In this document: positions 46,021 through 57,262 of the stretch, piece by piece
Numbering within the stretch: position 1 is the stretch's first letter
Layout: every line of letters starts with the position of its first letter
Assembly (NCBI RefSeq): GCF_038396675.1
Contig: NC_088921.1
Location: 8,573,501 to 8,637,500, forward strand
Reading direction: 5' to 3'
DNA length: 64,000 bases
Source: Hydra vulgaris
Lineage: Eukaryota; Cnidaria; Hydrozoa; Anthoathecata; Hydridae
The notes under the pieces: model-generated
The model's input: the letters and a program-made list of their open reading frames with translations, nothing else
What the model was told of the DNA's origin: nothing
Databases searched by the model: none
Program-made: the position numbers and the translations under genes

Positions 46021-47960
46021 ATGTCGAAAAATAATACGTTTTCTCCAATTGAATATGCTGCTCCAATATTTGATTTGATGAATCTATAGACTATAGATGA
46101 ACAAAACCCTGCAGATAATAACGATAGCGAAACAAGTTCAAGTTTTTTATCTGGTCAAACAGAAATTGAAGTTGATGCTAAGTCCATTGAAGAAGCAGCT
46201 AAAACTACATACGAATATTACTCAATCGAGGAGGAAACATCAAAATGGATATGCAATCAATGTAATAGTAACAGACCTAAAAAGTACTCTTGTAAAACAT
46301 CAAAGAGTATATTAGACTACCATCTTGAACATGATCACAAAATAATAATGCCGAAAAAAAAACGAACTATGAGTGGCTTGTCAAAAGAAGTTAGCGATAA
46401 GATTGATAGAGCTCTTTTAATTTTCATTATTGCCTGTTGTCTTCCATTTATGTTGGTAGAAAGTAGTGCATTTAAAGAATTTGTTTTGTGTTTAAATCCA
46501 AAGTATAAAGTGCCTTGCCGAAAAAAGTTAAGATCTCTTTTAACTGATTTATATCGAGAAAAAGTTGAACTTTTGAAATCAAAATTATTATCAATTAAAG
46601 TTTTATCTATTACTACTGACGGATGGACGTCCTGTCAAAACTATAGTTATATATCTGCAAAACAAATTTTATCAGTTTTTGTTTGGGCTTTGCATACCTT
46701 AATGGCCGCCATGATGATAATTTAAAAGAGGCTTTGCTAAAAATCGTAGAAAAGTTTAAAGTAGATGATAAAATAATGAGTATAGTATCAGACAACGCTA
46801 GTAACGTACGCAACTGTCTAAATTCTTTAAAAGTTTGTTTAAACATTCAACCAATAAGATGCATGGGACATGTTTTGCAATTAGTTGTTAAAAATGTCAT
46901 AGATTTAGTTGAAGAAGGTGAAAAAGATAGTTCGTCTAAATTCTTTTTCATTGCAAGAACATTAACTAAGTGCAGGAAAATTGTTACATTTTTCAATCAT
47001 TCTTCTCAACTTAATGATTTATTAGAGGAAAGTCAAACACGACAAGGTGTCGAAAAAAATCACATACTTCATTTGGTTCAAGATGTGAAAACTCGTTGGC
47101 ACTCTACGTTTCTCATGGGAGAGCGAATGCTTAAGCTTCACTCCTACGTAAAAGATATCTTTAATTCGAAACAACAATACAAAGATATGAGAAAATATTT
47201 ACTCGATGAAGATGAAATGGTTAACTTAAAAGAAACGGTAAATGCTTTATTAAGCTTTAATCAAGTAAGTGTTTTACTATCTGGCGATAGGTATGCAACG
47301 TGTTCTTTAATTATTCCAAGTATAAAGTACCTTGAGAAGCAGCTGAGTAAGAATAAAAGTGAAACTCCTCCTTTAATTGTAATATTGAAATCACATTTGT
47401 TAGAATCTTTACAAACTTACAAAGATTCATATGAATTAGAGAATAATTCCTTTTTATTGTGTGCCACTTTTTTGGATCCAAATTATAAAAGTTTTCAATT
47501 CTTTGAAAAGTACGAAAAAAAGAAATATTTAAAAATTGTGAAAGAATTTTTGTCAGATTTTTATCTCGCAAAAAGAGTTGGTGAAATAATTCCAATTAAA
47601 AAGGTGACAAAGGAATCAAAAAAATTTAAGTTGTCATTTGAGGATGAAGAAGATGATTCCGGAAGTGATAGTGACAAAAATGTAACCTTAGATTTAAAAA
47701 AAGAAAGCAGTGAATATATAAGTTTGTCAGTGCACGAACAAAATGTTTTAGAGTTTTGGCATCAAAATCAATATGTTTTTCCAATATTGTATTGCATTTC
47801 AACGATGATTTTATATACACCTGCTACCAGTGCACCAAGTGAGCGCCTTTTTTCTGATGCATTAAACAATTTGTATGCTAAGCGAAATAGGATGACGGCT
47901 GAATGTTTTCAAATGTTGATGTTTTTGTACGAAAATTTGGAATTTTTTAATTTGGTTTAA
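46021..47960 (+). pseudogene. hAT transposase with BED finger, nearly intact
   Basis: Starts MSKNNTFSPIEYAAP at 46021. An in-frame TAG occurs at 46087-46089. The BED-type finger follows: W and C-x2-C in KWICNQCNSN, H..H in YHLEHDH. Then comes the RNase H-like core with ITTDGWTSCQNYSYIS, a frame change near 46680 with apparent loss of some codons, SDNASNVRNCL, CMGHVLQLVVKN and VKTRWHSTFLM. The C-terminal dimerisation region is complete: EFWHQNQYVFPILYC, YTPATSAPSERLFSDA and KRNRM. Only two lesions, so it is younger than the hAT at 24 kb. Encoded in the element 44693-53532, whose ends it presumably recognises. Intronless. Confidence 0.88.
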
Positions 47961-49517
47961 AATTGGTGCAATTTAATCAATGTAATACGGAAATATTTTG
48001 TTGTAATAATTATTTTTGAATTTATTTTATTGTTCTTAAATAAAAACTCTTAAATTTAGAACTTGAACTGTTTTGTTTTAAAAACAATCAAACAAGGTTG
48101 CAACATGTTTAAAAATGATTTTATAAAGTTGTTGCTCTCATTTTTGGGGCGGGATGGGGGGGGGGGGGAGGACCCCAGAAACTTGAGGGCTTTTATGTTT
48201 CCAGGCTACAATCATCGCAATTTTTTGCAAAGTATCATTATCCGATTTTCAATTTTTTTTTTAGAAAAACCAATTGCTTAATTAGACTATAAAACTAAGT
48301 GCAAAATATGAACGTAGCAAGTCTTCCCGATTCTATGTTATTTAAATTTAAGTTTTTTTACATTTTTTCATTTTTTACATTTTTACATTTTTACATTTTT
48401 TACATTTTTACAAATGTATTTTACATTTTCATGTATTAATTATGACCTACCCAAGTTTATATTTCATAATGAATGATTTCATTAACTTTACCTTTTCTTT
48501 ATAATTCTACAAAAAATGGCAAAAAATGCGGTTCATTTAAGTTGATATTTCAAACTTACTTTTTAAATAAGATTGCTTCTAGTTAACTTTAGATCTTACT
48601 TTTCACGCTAAAACTCTTATTTTGTAACAAACTATCTACTCCAGCTTGAAGCAATTTAAAGCCAAAAATTGCTGCTGCCTAGTATACAGCCATATTTAAT
48701 ATAATTAAATGAGTTTATATACGATTAAAAATTAAATTTTTGATACCAAAAAAAAAACATTATTTTGGGAAAAATATATCGTAACTTAATTTTTTTTTAA
48801 CAAAAAGTGAAAATGTACTTTAAAATAATAGATATTCTGCATTTTTTAAGTAATTAAAAAGTGATAAGAAATTTTCTGGTTTGATAAAGCGACCGCTGCC
48901 ATTTAACAGAATGTTTATCTTATTTTACAGTTTTACACGATTTAATTGCGGAGGTTGCATTTTTAAATGCGGACGATGAGCCTCTCGGTAAATGCTATTA
49001 AATGTTTTGCATTTTAAAAACTCTATTAATACGTTTAACATTTGGTATGCATTTTAGAATAAATAAATTGCCGAAGCTTAAATGTACCTAAATTGTAACA
49101 AACATAACCTAAATACGCCAACCAATTTAAGCGCAATTCCGTGCTTATTTGTCCGTACGTTGAAAAAATGAGAAAATGATAAAGTTTTAATTATGAATGT
49201 AATGATAACGTTGCATATATAAGCTTTCGTATTAAATGTCAAGCTTGTTGAGAAAAATGATGGAAGTTAGCGTTAATAAATTGGTACTTCTTATCGCTTA
49301 TATGAAATTAAATATTTAGAGACTAAGTATATTCGCTAGTATACAGGGGGGGAATGGGGGGGGGGGGAGGTGGTAAGTTGAAAACTGCCGTAAGAATAAT
49401 TGCCGATTAAAAATTATACTTGCTGAGTATAAGAATATATATATCGATTGCTGAGATTTGCTAATAATTATAATAACATCTTAATTTGCCGAATGATCAA
49501 ACTAAATATCGGTAATA
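47961..49517. other. 3' non-coding part of the hAT element
   Basis: No gene. It has a repeated TTTTTACATTTTTACATT tract (48357-48430) and two G-rich runs, 48146-48172 and 49345-49371, unusual for this AT-rich region. Confidence 0.45.
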
Positions 49518-51741
49518 GCATGGCCTATAAGAGATGGACGTGCAACCTTTTTTTTTTTTTTTTTGCGAACCATGCTCATTGCGCATTGTTAAAAATCTTT
49601 TGTTTTAATCAATAGAAATTAGATTATAAAGTCTGTCGAATTTGTCGAAAACTTTTGGTCTCGTCTAACCAGTTACATCAACTTCCTTTTAGTTATTCAA
49701 GATAACAGCAATAGATAGCAATTCCACGGCTCAACGAAAAACATTTGACGTTTGAAAAAAAACACGTAACTTTCATGAACTTTACTCTCTTATATCTTTT
49801 TGTATGCTTAAGCAAACACCTTAAGGTTTTTTGCATCAATTAGTGTTACTCAACCTCTTTCCAGTCATATATAGAAAGTATCTTAAGACCACTTTTAAGA
49901 AAAAAGCTCGAAGCGGGAACGTTTTTTTAAAACAAAGCTTTTAGAGGTTAGGATTCCTTAGTACCAAAACACATCCAATTTTTATAAAACTTTCCATATA
50001 TATTAAAAAAGGGATGACGAATCTAATCAAATGTGGACACTTTTTAACTTTTATACATAAATTTTTAGTTCTAAGCGTTTCAAAACTTCAAGGTTTATTT
50101 TTATAGAAAAAAAAAAGTGTTTTTTAAAAGTGTCCAGGTGGAAATTGCAAGTTTACTCTTTCCTCTTTTTATAACAAGTATTTATTTATGTTTTCTTGAA
50201 GAATAGGTTCTAAGGATTTGTATATAGAAATTATGTATATATATAAAACTATCTTCCTTCGCATATTTTATGACGTTTTTTGTTTTGATTTTGCCATAAC
50301 AATGCAAATTTTCCATACTCAAGCCCTATACCTTTCGTCAAAAAATCATCAATTATTGCACTACAAAAAATTCAATAACTTTAGATCCGCTTAACTTCAA
50401 AGGCCGAATGACCCCTCATTTTTTAAGTCAAGTTAAGCTCTATACAATGATATAAGTTACATATGTTTATTTGAATAATAAAAAAATCGTCAAGAATGGC
50501 TACAATAGAATCAGATTTTAAGTTTAATTTTATATAGCTAGATATTCCTTATATTTTAAGAAATAAAACTGATAATAATATAGAAATTGAGATCATTTAA
50601 TTAACTACTTTAGTACATGTATAACAAGAGATATAACAAATAATACAAAATATCAACTAGTTTTGTAGCTACTTAGAGAATATTGGTTTCATGTCCAGGG
50701 AACTACACCATCTACTATATTGCTGTAGGCTTATTGTTTATGAATATTATAGAATTTTTTATTTTTATGTTTAACAACAGAAATATATACAGTTAAGGAT
50801 AAATAACTCATACATAAAATGAATTTAAATACAATAAAGAAAAAAATAATTTGTCACAGTTTTAAAGAATTTAGCAAGCCAATTTATGGCAAACCGCATG
50901 AATAACTAAGTATTTAATATTAACATAGCATGATTTACCAGCTATATATAAGCTAATCTTTATTTGACAAAAACAAATATGTTATTATGTGCCTTTTATG
51001 ACAAATGAAATAGTATATGAAATATGAAATACGAAAACATGAAATATCTGGCTACATTTTGCAAGATGATTATAAACTTGAATAAAAAAGGTTTTGCATT
51101 ATCAAACGAGTTATGAGAAAGCCCATTAGAAAATACACCTACTAAAAAACAATGCTCAGTGGAATATATATTATGGAGCTTATAGAGTAGTCGAGGCAAA
51201 AAATGGCGACATATCGGAAATAATACTCAAAAAATACAAAAAACTAAGGCTGGTGAATGAAGGACCAAGGAGTTGCATGAAACCAGACCTTGACTAAAAA
51301 TTTTATTTAAGCATTTTTACTTTTCGCTTTACTTTTTTTAGTCATTTTAAAATTATCTTTACAGATCTATTTATTATTGATGGAACTTTGTTTACACGAA
51401 ATAAGTTCCCAAATTTACAAATGTTTACCTTGGAAAATTGATGAAAATCTGTTCGTGCCGACAACTGGTTTCCTTTTCCTTTGTGTAATTTGTTTAGTAA
51501 TTTGTCAACACGTGAAGTAGTTACTTATCCTGAACAGTCTTATTAAATAAATGCTATAAAATTTAAACTAATACCACGTGATCAGAGTTTCTTTTTAAAA
51601 ACTAAGGGCAGCCATTTTAATAGATTTTTTTGTTTACGGGTGAAAATTTAGAGTTTCTCGGAAACTCGCATGGCTCGCTGATTTCTGCGGCCTCTTTGAT
51701 GTAAAACAATAGGTTGCACGTCCATCTCTTATAGTTCCATG
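49518..51741. mobile_element. Segment bounded by inverted AAGAGATGGACGTGCAACC
   Basis: TATAAGAGATGGACGTGCAA at 49525 and its inverted form at 51712-51733, with CATGG just outside each. The interior, 2.2 kb, shows no transposase. The inverted ends suggest a non-autonomous DNA element nested in the hAT; a flanking duplication is not clear. Confidence 0.5.
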
Positions 51742-53119
51742 GTAATAGATAGTGAGTGTCATACCCCCAACACCACCTTCCCTTCTCGCTGGCTCCAATA
51801 CTATATATCACTAATATGAAAATGAAAAGTTATAGGCAATATATAATAAAATCCAATTTTAGGAATGTTACTTATCTGGAATAATTTTTCCTATGTTGCT
51901 ATTTTAAGCCTTTGAAATAGGGTTGTTAACCGAAAGGTTTCAAAGATTTCTGTAAAATAATCTTTCAAAAGGGTATATACAATTAGTATTTATTTTTATT
52001 CGTAACGAATATATAGAAGCATTAAAATTTGTCAAAGTAACTTTCGCAAATAATGTTTCTGAAAATTAGCATTATTTGAAATAGCAACTTTCGCAAGTTG
52101 CTATTTCAAATAATGCTCTTCCAAAACGTCAAAAAGTTTCACTTTCGGAAGTAGCACTTGAGAAATGAGCGCTTTTAATAACTACGTTTCGAAATCTATA
52201 AAGGAAGTTCATTCGCCTAACTGCAAGAAATGTGAAAATAAAATATCTGTATATATCAAACTGTTTGTAATGAAACTTTATCTTCAGTATAGCAACATAT
52301 TAAATTTTTACTAGTTTGTTTTTTCAAATAATGATCAAAAAATTTATTTCGAAAGGAAAATTTTCGATAAATCCAATTGAAGAACGGTCACTTACGGAAG
52401 AAAACTTGAAATTTGTCATAAAAACAAGATTGAAATGTTCCAAAAAATCCGTTCAATGAACTAAGTAATTAAATGCTCATTACTCATAAGTGTCAATTAT
52501 CGCGCATGCAAATTTTTATGAAGTAAAAAACTGATATTATTTTTTAACTGAGTCCTTTCGGTAGGTTTCAAAAATCTTCTTTCGAAATGAATCGATTAGC
52601 AAGTTTCTTTTCGCTTGTGATTCTTGCGAAAATTTTATTTTTCTTATATTGCTTTACCAGCGGCGTGGGCAGGATTTTTTTGATGTTTCAGATATGACAC
52701 TTTTAGGCATCGTGCGAACTCATAACTCAAGAATGTTGTTAAGTCAAATGAAAATGTTTCTCAAAAAAATTGCGGTGATTGGAGCGTGAGAACAAAAATA
52801 CCCCCAACAAGCTGGCTTTCCCAACCCCGAATTAGACGTTAAATTAAACTGCAGAATGTTAATTAAACGTTCAAAGGGTGCCTTTTTTAGATTCCGTGCC
52901 CATTGGGTGTTTATAAACAGTTGCAACAACCGCATTGGTAGTTGTCTCAGAGCTGGGACAAAATTCTAATAATCAAAGTTGATTTAATACGTTACGAATT
53001 TGATTTGACGTGCCCCTATGATTCATATTTGGGACATTCAACCGCCACAATAATGTGCCATCGTGTGTGAAAATTTTATGGCTTCATAGGTTATTCAGTT
53101 TTTAGTACTGAAGCTTGTT
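51742..53119. other. Non-coding part of the hAT element
   Basis: Contains the perfect palindrome at 52068-52117 and repeats of TTTCGGAAG/TTTCGCAAG type near 52040-52160. No gene. Confidence 0.4.
52068..52117. repeat. Perfect palindrome, 23-base arms
   Basis: AGCATTATTTGAAATAGCAA... to 52090, loop TCGC, exact inverted arm 52095-52117. Confidence 0.95.
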
Positions 53120-53500
53120 TTAATCGACCAATTTTAGTTACGCTAAAATGTTAGTCAACTAAATTTAGTTAGACTAAAAAGTTAGTCGACTAAATTTATT
53201 TTCGCTAAAAAGTTAGTCGACTAATTTTAGTTACGCTATAAAGTTACTCGACTAAATTCAGTTAGACTAAAAAGTTAGTCAACTAATTTTAGTTAGACTA
53301 AAAAGTCAGTCGACTAAATTTAGTTACGCTAAAAAGTTAGTCGACTAAATTTAGTTACGCTAAAAAGTTAGTCGACTAAATTTATTTACGCTAAAAAGTT
53401 AGTTGACTAAATTTTGTTCGACTAAAAAGTTAGTCCACTAAATTTAGTTAGACTAAAAAGTTAGTTGGGTAATTTTAGTTACGGTTTTTTTAGTTAAGTT
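53120..53500 (-). repeat. Right subterminal array, about eleven units
   Basis: Mirror of the left array: AAAAGTTAGTCGACTAAATT with TTAGTTAGACT or TTAGTTACGCT. Units vary by one or two bases. Confidence 0.9.
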
Positions 53501-53529
53501 AGTTACAATTTTTAGTTTTGGTCACAACA

Positions 53530-53643
<114 letters not shown>

Positions 53644-53779
53644 TTACATGAGTATATATATACTTTTTATTTTATATATATACGTTATAAATATTTTTTT
53701 TTTTTTTTTTTGTTCTTTTTATTACATTATAAATAGGCATTTCGTTACAATATTTAAAATACAAATATATAATAATAAA

Positions 53780-53781
<2 letters not shown>

Positions 53782-53868
<87 letters not shown>
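53782..53868. repeat. (TA)n microsatellite at the LINE 3' end
   Basis: About 87 bases of TA, 20 bases beyond the 3' terminal sequence of the minus-strand LINE. Confidence 0.96.
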
Positions 53869-53870
<2 letters not shown>

Positions 53871-53898
53871 ATCGTTATTAAATATAAAAGAACGCGGG

Positions 53899-53933
53899 AA
53901 CTCGTGGAAGACCATACGGTCTTGTCGTCGAGT
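53899..53933 (-). promoter_or_regulatory. Conserved LINE 3' terminal stem-loop
   Basis: AAGACC-ATAC-GGTCTT forms the inner stem and ACTCG...CGAGT an outer stem. The LINE at 61.1 kb has AAGAC-CATTAA-GTCTT with a corresponding, weaker outer pairing. Such 3' structures are recognised by the reverse transcriptase in several LINE families; that role is inferred. Confidence 0.6.
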
Positions 53934-54144
53934 ACCGCTAAGAAATGATCGTGTTAAAATTTATAAAATATTTACAAGATAAGAAATAAGTTAACGAAGT
54001 AAGAAACTTAAAATATCCCGTTACAAATACAAGATACATTATTATATATTACAATTGTTAATGATGCATATATAATTTTTATAAATCAATAGTTAAATAG
54101 GGGGTAAAAAGGAAGATCACTAAAAAAAAAAAAATAAATAAATA

Positions 54145-57100
54145 TCAAAAGTATATTGTTACATCTTCAATTGTAAAAATGAGTTCTTTAAGCTTTCGTT
54201 TAAAAGAAAAGCAGTTACTTTGATGAATAAAATCCTTAGTAAAATTTTTTAAAACTATTTTATTCCATAAGAATGGTCCGCGATAATCAATACAAAATTT
54301 AAAAAGATTTGTTTGAAAAATGGGCTGCTTTATAAAATTATCATTACGCAAAATGTATTTATTTTTATCTTTCGATGAATACAAATTATGGAAAGAAATA
54401 GGGGATGAATTCGTTTTACATTTAAACATAAAACAAAGAATATTAAAAATATTAAGCTCATATATATTAAAAACTTTCATTTCAAATAATAGAGGCTTGG
54501 CATGAGTATAACGGTCTTTAAAATATATGAGACGTGCTACATGCTTTTGCTGACAATAAAGAGGTTTAAGTTTAATTTTCTTTGCACTACCCCAAGCAAT
54601 GTTTGCATAGTTTATATGACAATGAATAAATGAGTGATATAATTGTACTAAAGTACGTTTATTTAAAACATTTCTTGCTTTGTACAATATTCCTATACTT
54701 TTTGAAATTTTACTTGATAAGTTTTTAATGTGACTTTTCCATGTAAGATTTTCATCTATACAAACACCTAGAAAGTTGGTTACTGTTACTTGTTTAATTT
54801 GTATATTGTCAATAACAAGATGAGGCATGTTAATTGGCAGTTTATGTTTTTTGATAAGAGGATGGAAAAGAACCCATTTAGTTTTATCAATGTTAAGAGA
54901 TAATTTGTTAGTCTTAAACCAGTCAGATATTTTGATTAACTCGATGTTCAAGCAACTAAATAAAGTAGGAATGCTTTTGTGTGACATGAATAAATTGGTG
55001 TCATCAGCAAACATAATTGTTATTAAATCCGAGGCTTTGTATAAATCATTAATATAAATAAGGAAAAGAAGAGGTCCTAATATGGATACTTGAGGAACTC
55101 CACATGCAATATTTAACAAATTTGATGATAATGTTTCATCGGCGTAAACAAATTGTTTGCGATTAGTTAAATAACTTTTTAACAATTTTAAAACATTTCC
55201 TGTTATACCACAACATTTTAATTTTTTAGCAAGAATTTTATGATTAATGGTATCAAACGCTTTCGCTAAATCAATAAATACTCCCAATGTGAATTTAGAA
55301 TTATTAAATGAGTCTGATATACTTCTTGTAAGCTGAATAATTGCATGCTCTGTTGAATTATTTTTTTTAAATCCATATTGCATGTTAATATTGCATGTTA
55401 TATAATAATTTGTTTGATAAAAGGTGATTGTATATTCTGTTGTACAAAATTTTTTCTAAAATTTTAGAAAAAACAGAGAGGATAGAAATTGGACGATAGT
55501 GTTTAACATTAGTTTTTTCTCCTTCTTTAAATATAGGAATAATTTTTGCTATTTTTAAATCATCAGGAAAAACTCCCTGATTAATAGAGCATTTAAAAAT
55601 TTGGAAAAGTATGTCTTTTAAAACGTCAAAACAGTTTATAATAACGTTCCCATTGACATCATCAGGACCAACTGCCTTTATTTGACTTTAACAATTTATA
55701 AGCACTTTCAAACTCTTCAAAAGACAAATCAAAAAAATTTAGATACGAGTTTAGAGGGTCATATGTTGCCTTAAATGATTTTTTAGGGTTTGGAATTATT
55801 TCGGCTAGGTTTTGTCCTACAGATACAAAATATTTATTAAATTCGGAAGCAATTGTTTTTTGATCAAGAATAAAATTATCATCTACTTTAATTACTGAGG
55901 GCAAAGATTGCGATGTTTTTTTAGTGTTACCCGTAATTTCGTTTATTAGTTGCCAAGTGCGTTTAGAGTTTAATTTGTATTTTTCAAGTAAATTAGTGTA
56001 ATATATTAATTTTGAATTTTTCCTTAGGCGTTCAAATAGTCTTACGTAATTTTTATAATTGGTCTTACTCTCAGTTGTTTTTAATTTTAAATATTTAATA
56101 TAAAGTTTTTGTTTAATTTTAGATGATTTTAGAATACCTTTAGTAATCCATGGCGATTTAATTTTTTTATGTTTGTAATTTATTTCTACTTTGGGAAAAT
56201 TGATGTCATAAATTTCATAAAAAATTTTAAAAAAAGATTTGTATATTAAATTAATGTCTTCAGAAAAGTTAATAATGTCCCATATAACTAAAGAAAGTTG
56301 ATATTTAAAAGATTCTAGGTTTTTATTATGAAAAAGTCGTTTTTTAAATGATTTTTTTTCATTATATAAAATTTTCGCATAAATACCTATTGAAAAGAAA
56401 ATAGGGAAATGATCAGATACGTCACTTTTAATAATGCCTTTTTTAAGCGAATTATTAAAAATATCATTGGTTATAATGTTATCAATTAAGGAAGTTGTTG
56501 TTTGAGTAATTCTTGTTGGTTTGTTTATTAGAGGAACTGCTCCATTTTCAAATAGGCCATTATAAAACCCATTAATGTCTTTTTTGACGTGATACTCAAA
56601 GCAATTTAAATTTAGATTACCTAATATGTAAAGTAATTTCTTTTCGTGGTTGATTTTATTTACAATATCGTCATGTAAAAATGAACTAAATGTTTTAATT
56701 TCGCCAGTAGGTGGGCGATAACAACAGCTAATTACAATTTTTTTAGTTTTATTGCTTAATATTTCAATCGTTAAAACCTCTATGTAGACGTCAGAAATAC
56801 TCATGTCATGCTTAACAAAATACCGTAGGTTTTCTTTTACATAAATAATTAAACCACCGCCGCGTTTATTTGTTTTCCGCCCTAATGAAATTAAATTATA
56901 GCCCGGTATTTTAAAATTATTATCTAAATTTGAGTCAGCAGAACTACACCAGGTTTCAGTTAGGCAAATTACACTAAAAATAGTTAGATTTTCCTCAAAA
57001 CTATTGCAAAGATTTTCAAAACTTTTTCTTAAACTTCTTATATTTATATGAATTGCATTAAATTTATCACGCTCAAGAAATTCTTTTATTTCAAAAGTAT

Positions 57101-57235
57101 AAAAATAGCTGCAGTTGCTTTGTAAAGCATCTGTTTCACTAAAATAACTTTGATCCGGATCGGACTCTTTGTTAAGTATAAAATCATTAAATTTAAAAAT
57201 GTCAATATTTTTTGAGCGACTTATTCTTTTAACTT
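54145..57235 (-). pseudogene. CR1-like LINE ORF2: endonuclease plus reverse transcriptase
   Basis: Near full length. The N-terminal part (57235-56805, no ATG) has FNAIHINIRSLRKSFENL, CLTETW and RGGGLIIYV, all typical of the APE-type endonuclease. It continues with CCYRPPTGE, GNLNLN (where GDFNIN is usual) and SDVSDHFPIF. RT has KSNK...VIINCF, IIPIFKEGE..NVKHYRPIS, motif A FIDLAKAFDTINHKIL, motif B GVPQVSILGPLLFLIYIND and FADDTNLF. The end region has YRGPFLWNKIV. Only two frame lesions were found: one extra G near 55675 and a 13-base tandem duplication at 55375-55400. The missing D in GNLNLN and V for G in motif B may also reduce activity. It copies its own RNA into target-nicked DNA when intact. 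Confidence 0.88.
55375..55400. repeat. 13-base tandem duplication that shifts the LINE frame
   Basis: ATATTGCATGTTA occurs twice in a row. Removing one copy would join YNMQY to GFKK, the expected protein order, so this is a replication slip in a recent copy. Confidence 0.9.
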
Positions 57236-57262
57236 ATTATTTTTAGAGCGACTTATTCTTTT
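57214..57262. repeat. 17-base direct repeat at the LINE / Mutator-like junction
   Basis: GAGCGACTTATTCTTTT at 57214-57230 and 57246-57262, separated by 15 bases. One copy is in the last codons of the Mutator-like gene and the other at the LINE edge, so it may mark the joining event. Confidence 0.85.

Larger units (their letters stand above)
53885..57235 (-). mobile_element. CR1-like LINE, ORF2 and 3' region
   Basis: The element runs on the minus strand from an AGAATAAGTCGCTC boundary near 57235 to a 3' end near 53885. The 3' untranslated part ends in a stem-loop (53899-53933) and CCCGCGTTC. The terminal sequence AACGCGGGAA on the plus strand is shared with the LINE at 61085. An ORF1-like gene in the same orientation lies at 59314-59976, beyond a Mutator-like pseudogene. 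Confidence 0.82.

Noticed and set aside
51617-51811. 64-codon minus-strand frame at an inverted end (GASEKGRWCWGYD...)
   Set aside because: Less AT-rich than its surroundings but overlaps an element end and matches no family; not enough for a gene call.
55662-57235. Reading the endonuclease frame as a separate host gene
   Set aside because: Its motifs and position directly upstream of RT show it is the N-terminal half of the LINE ORF2.
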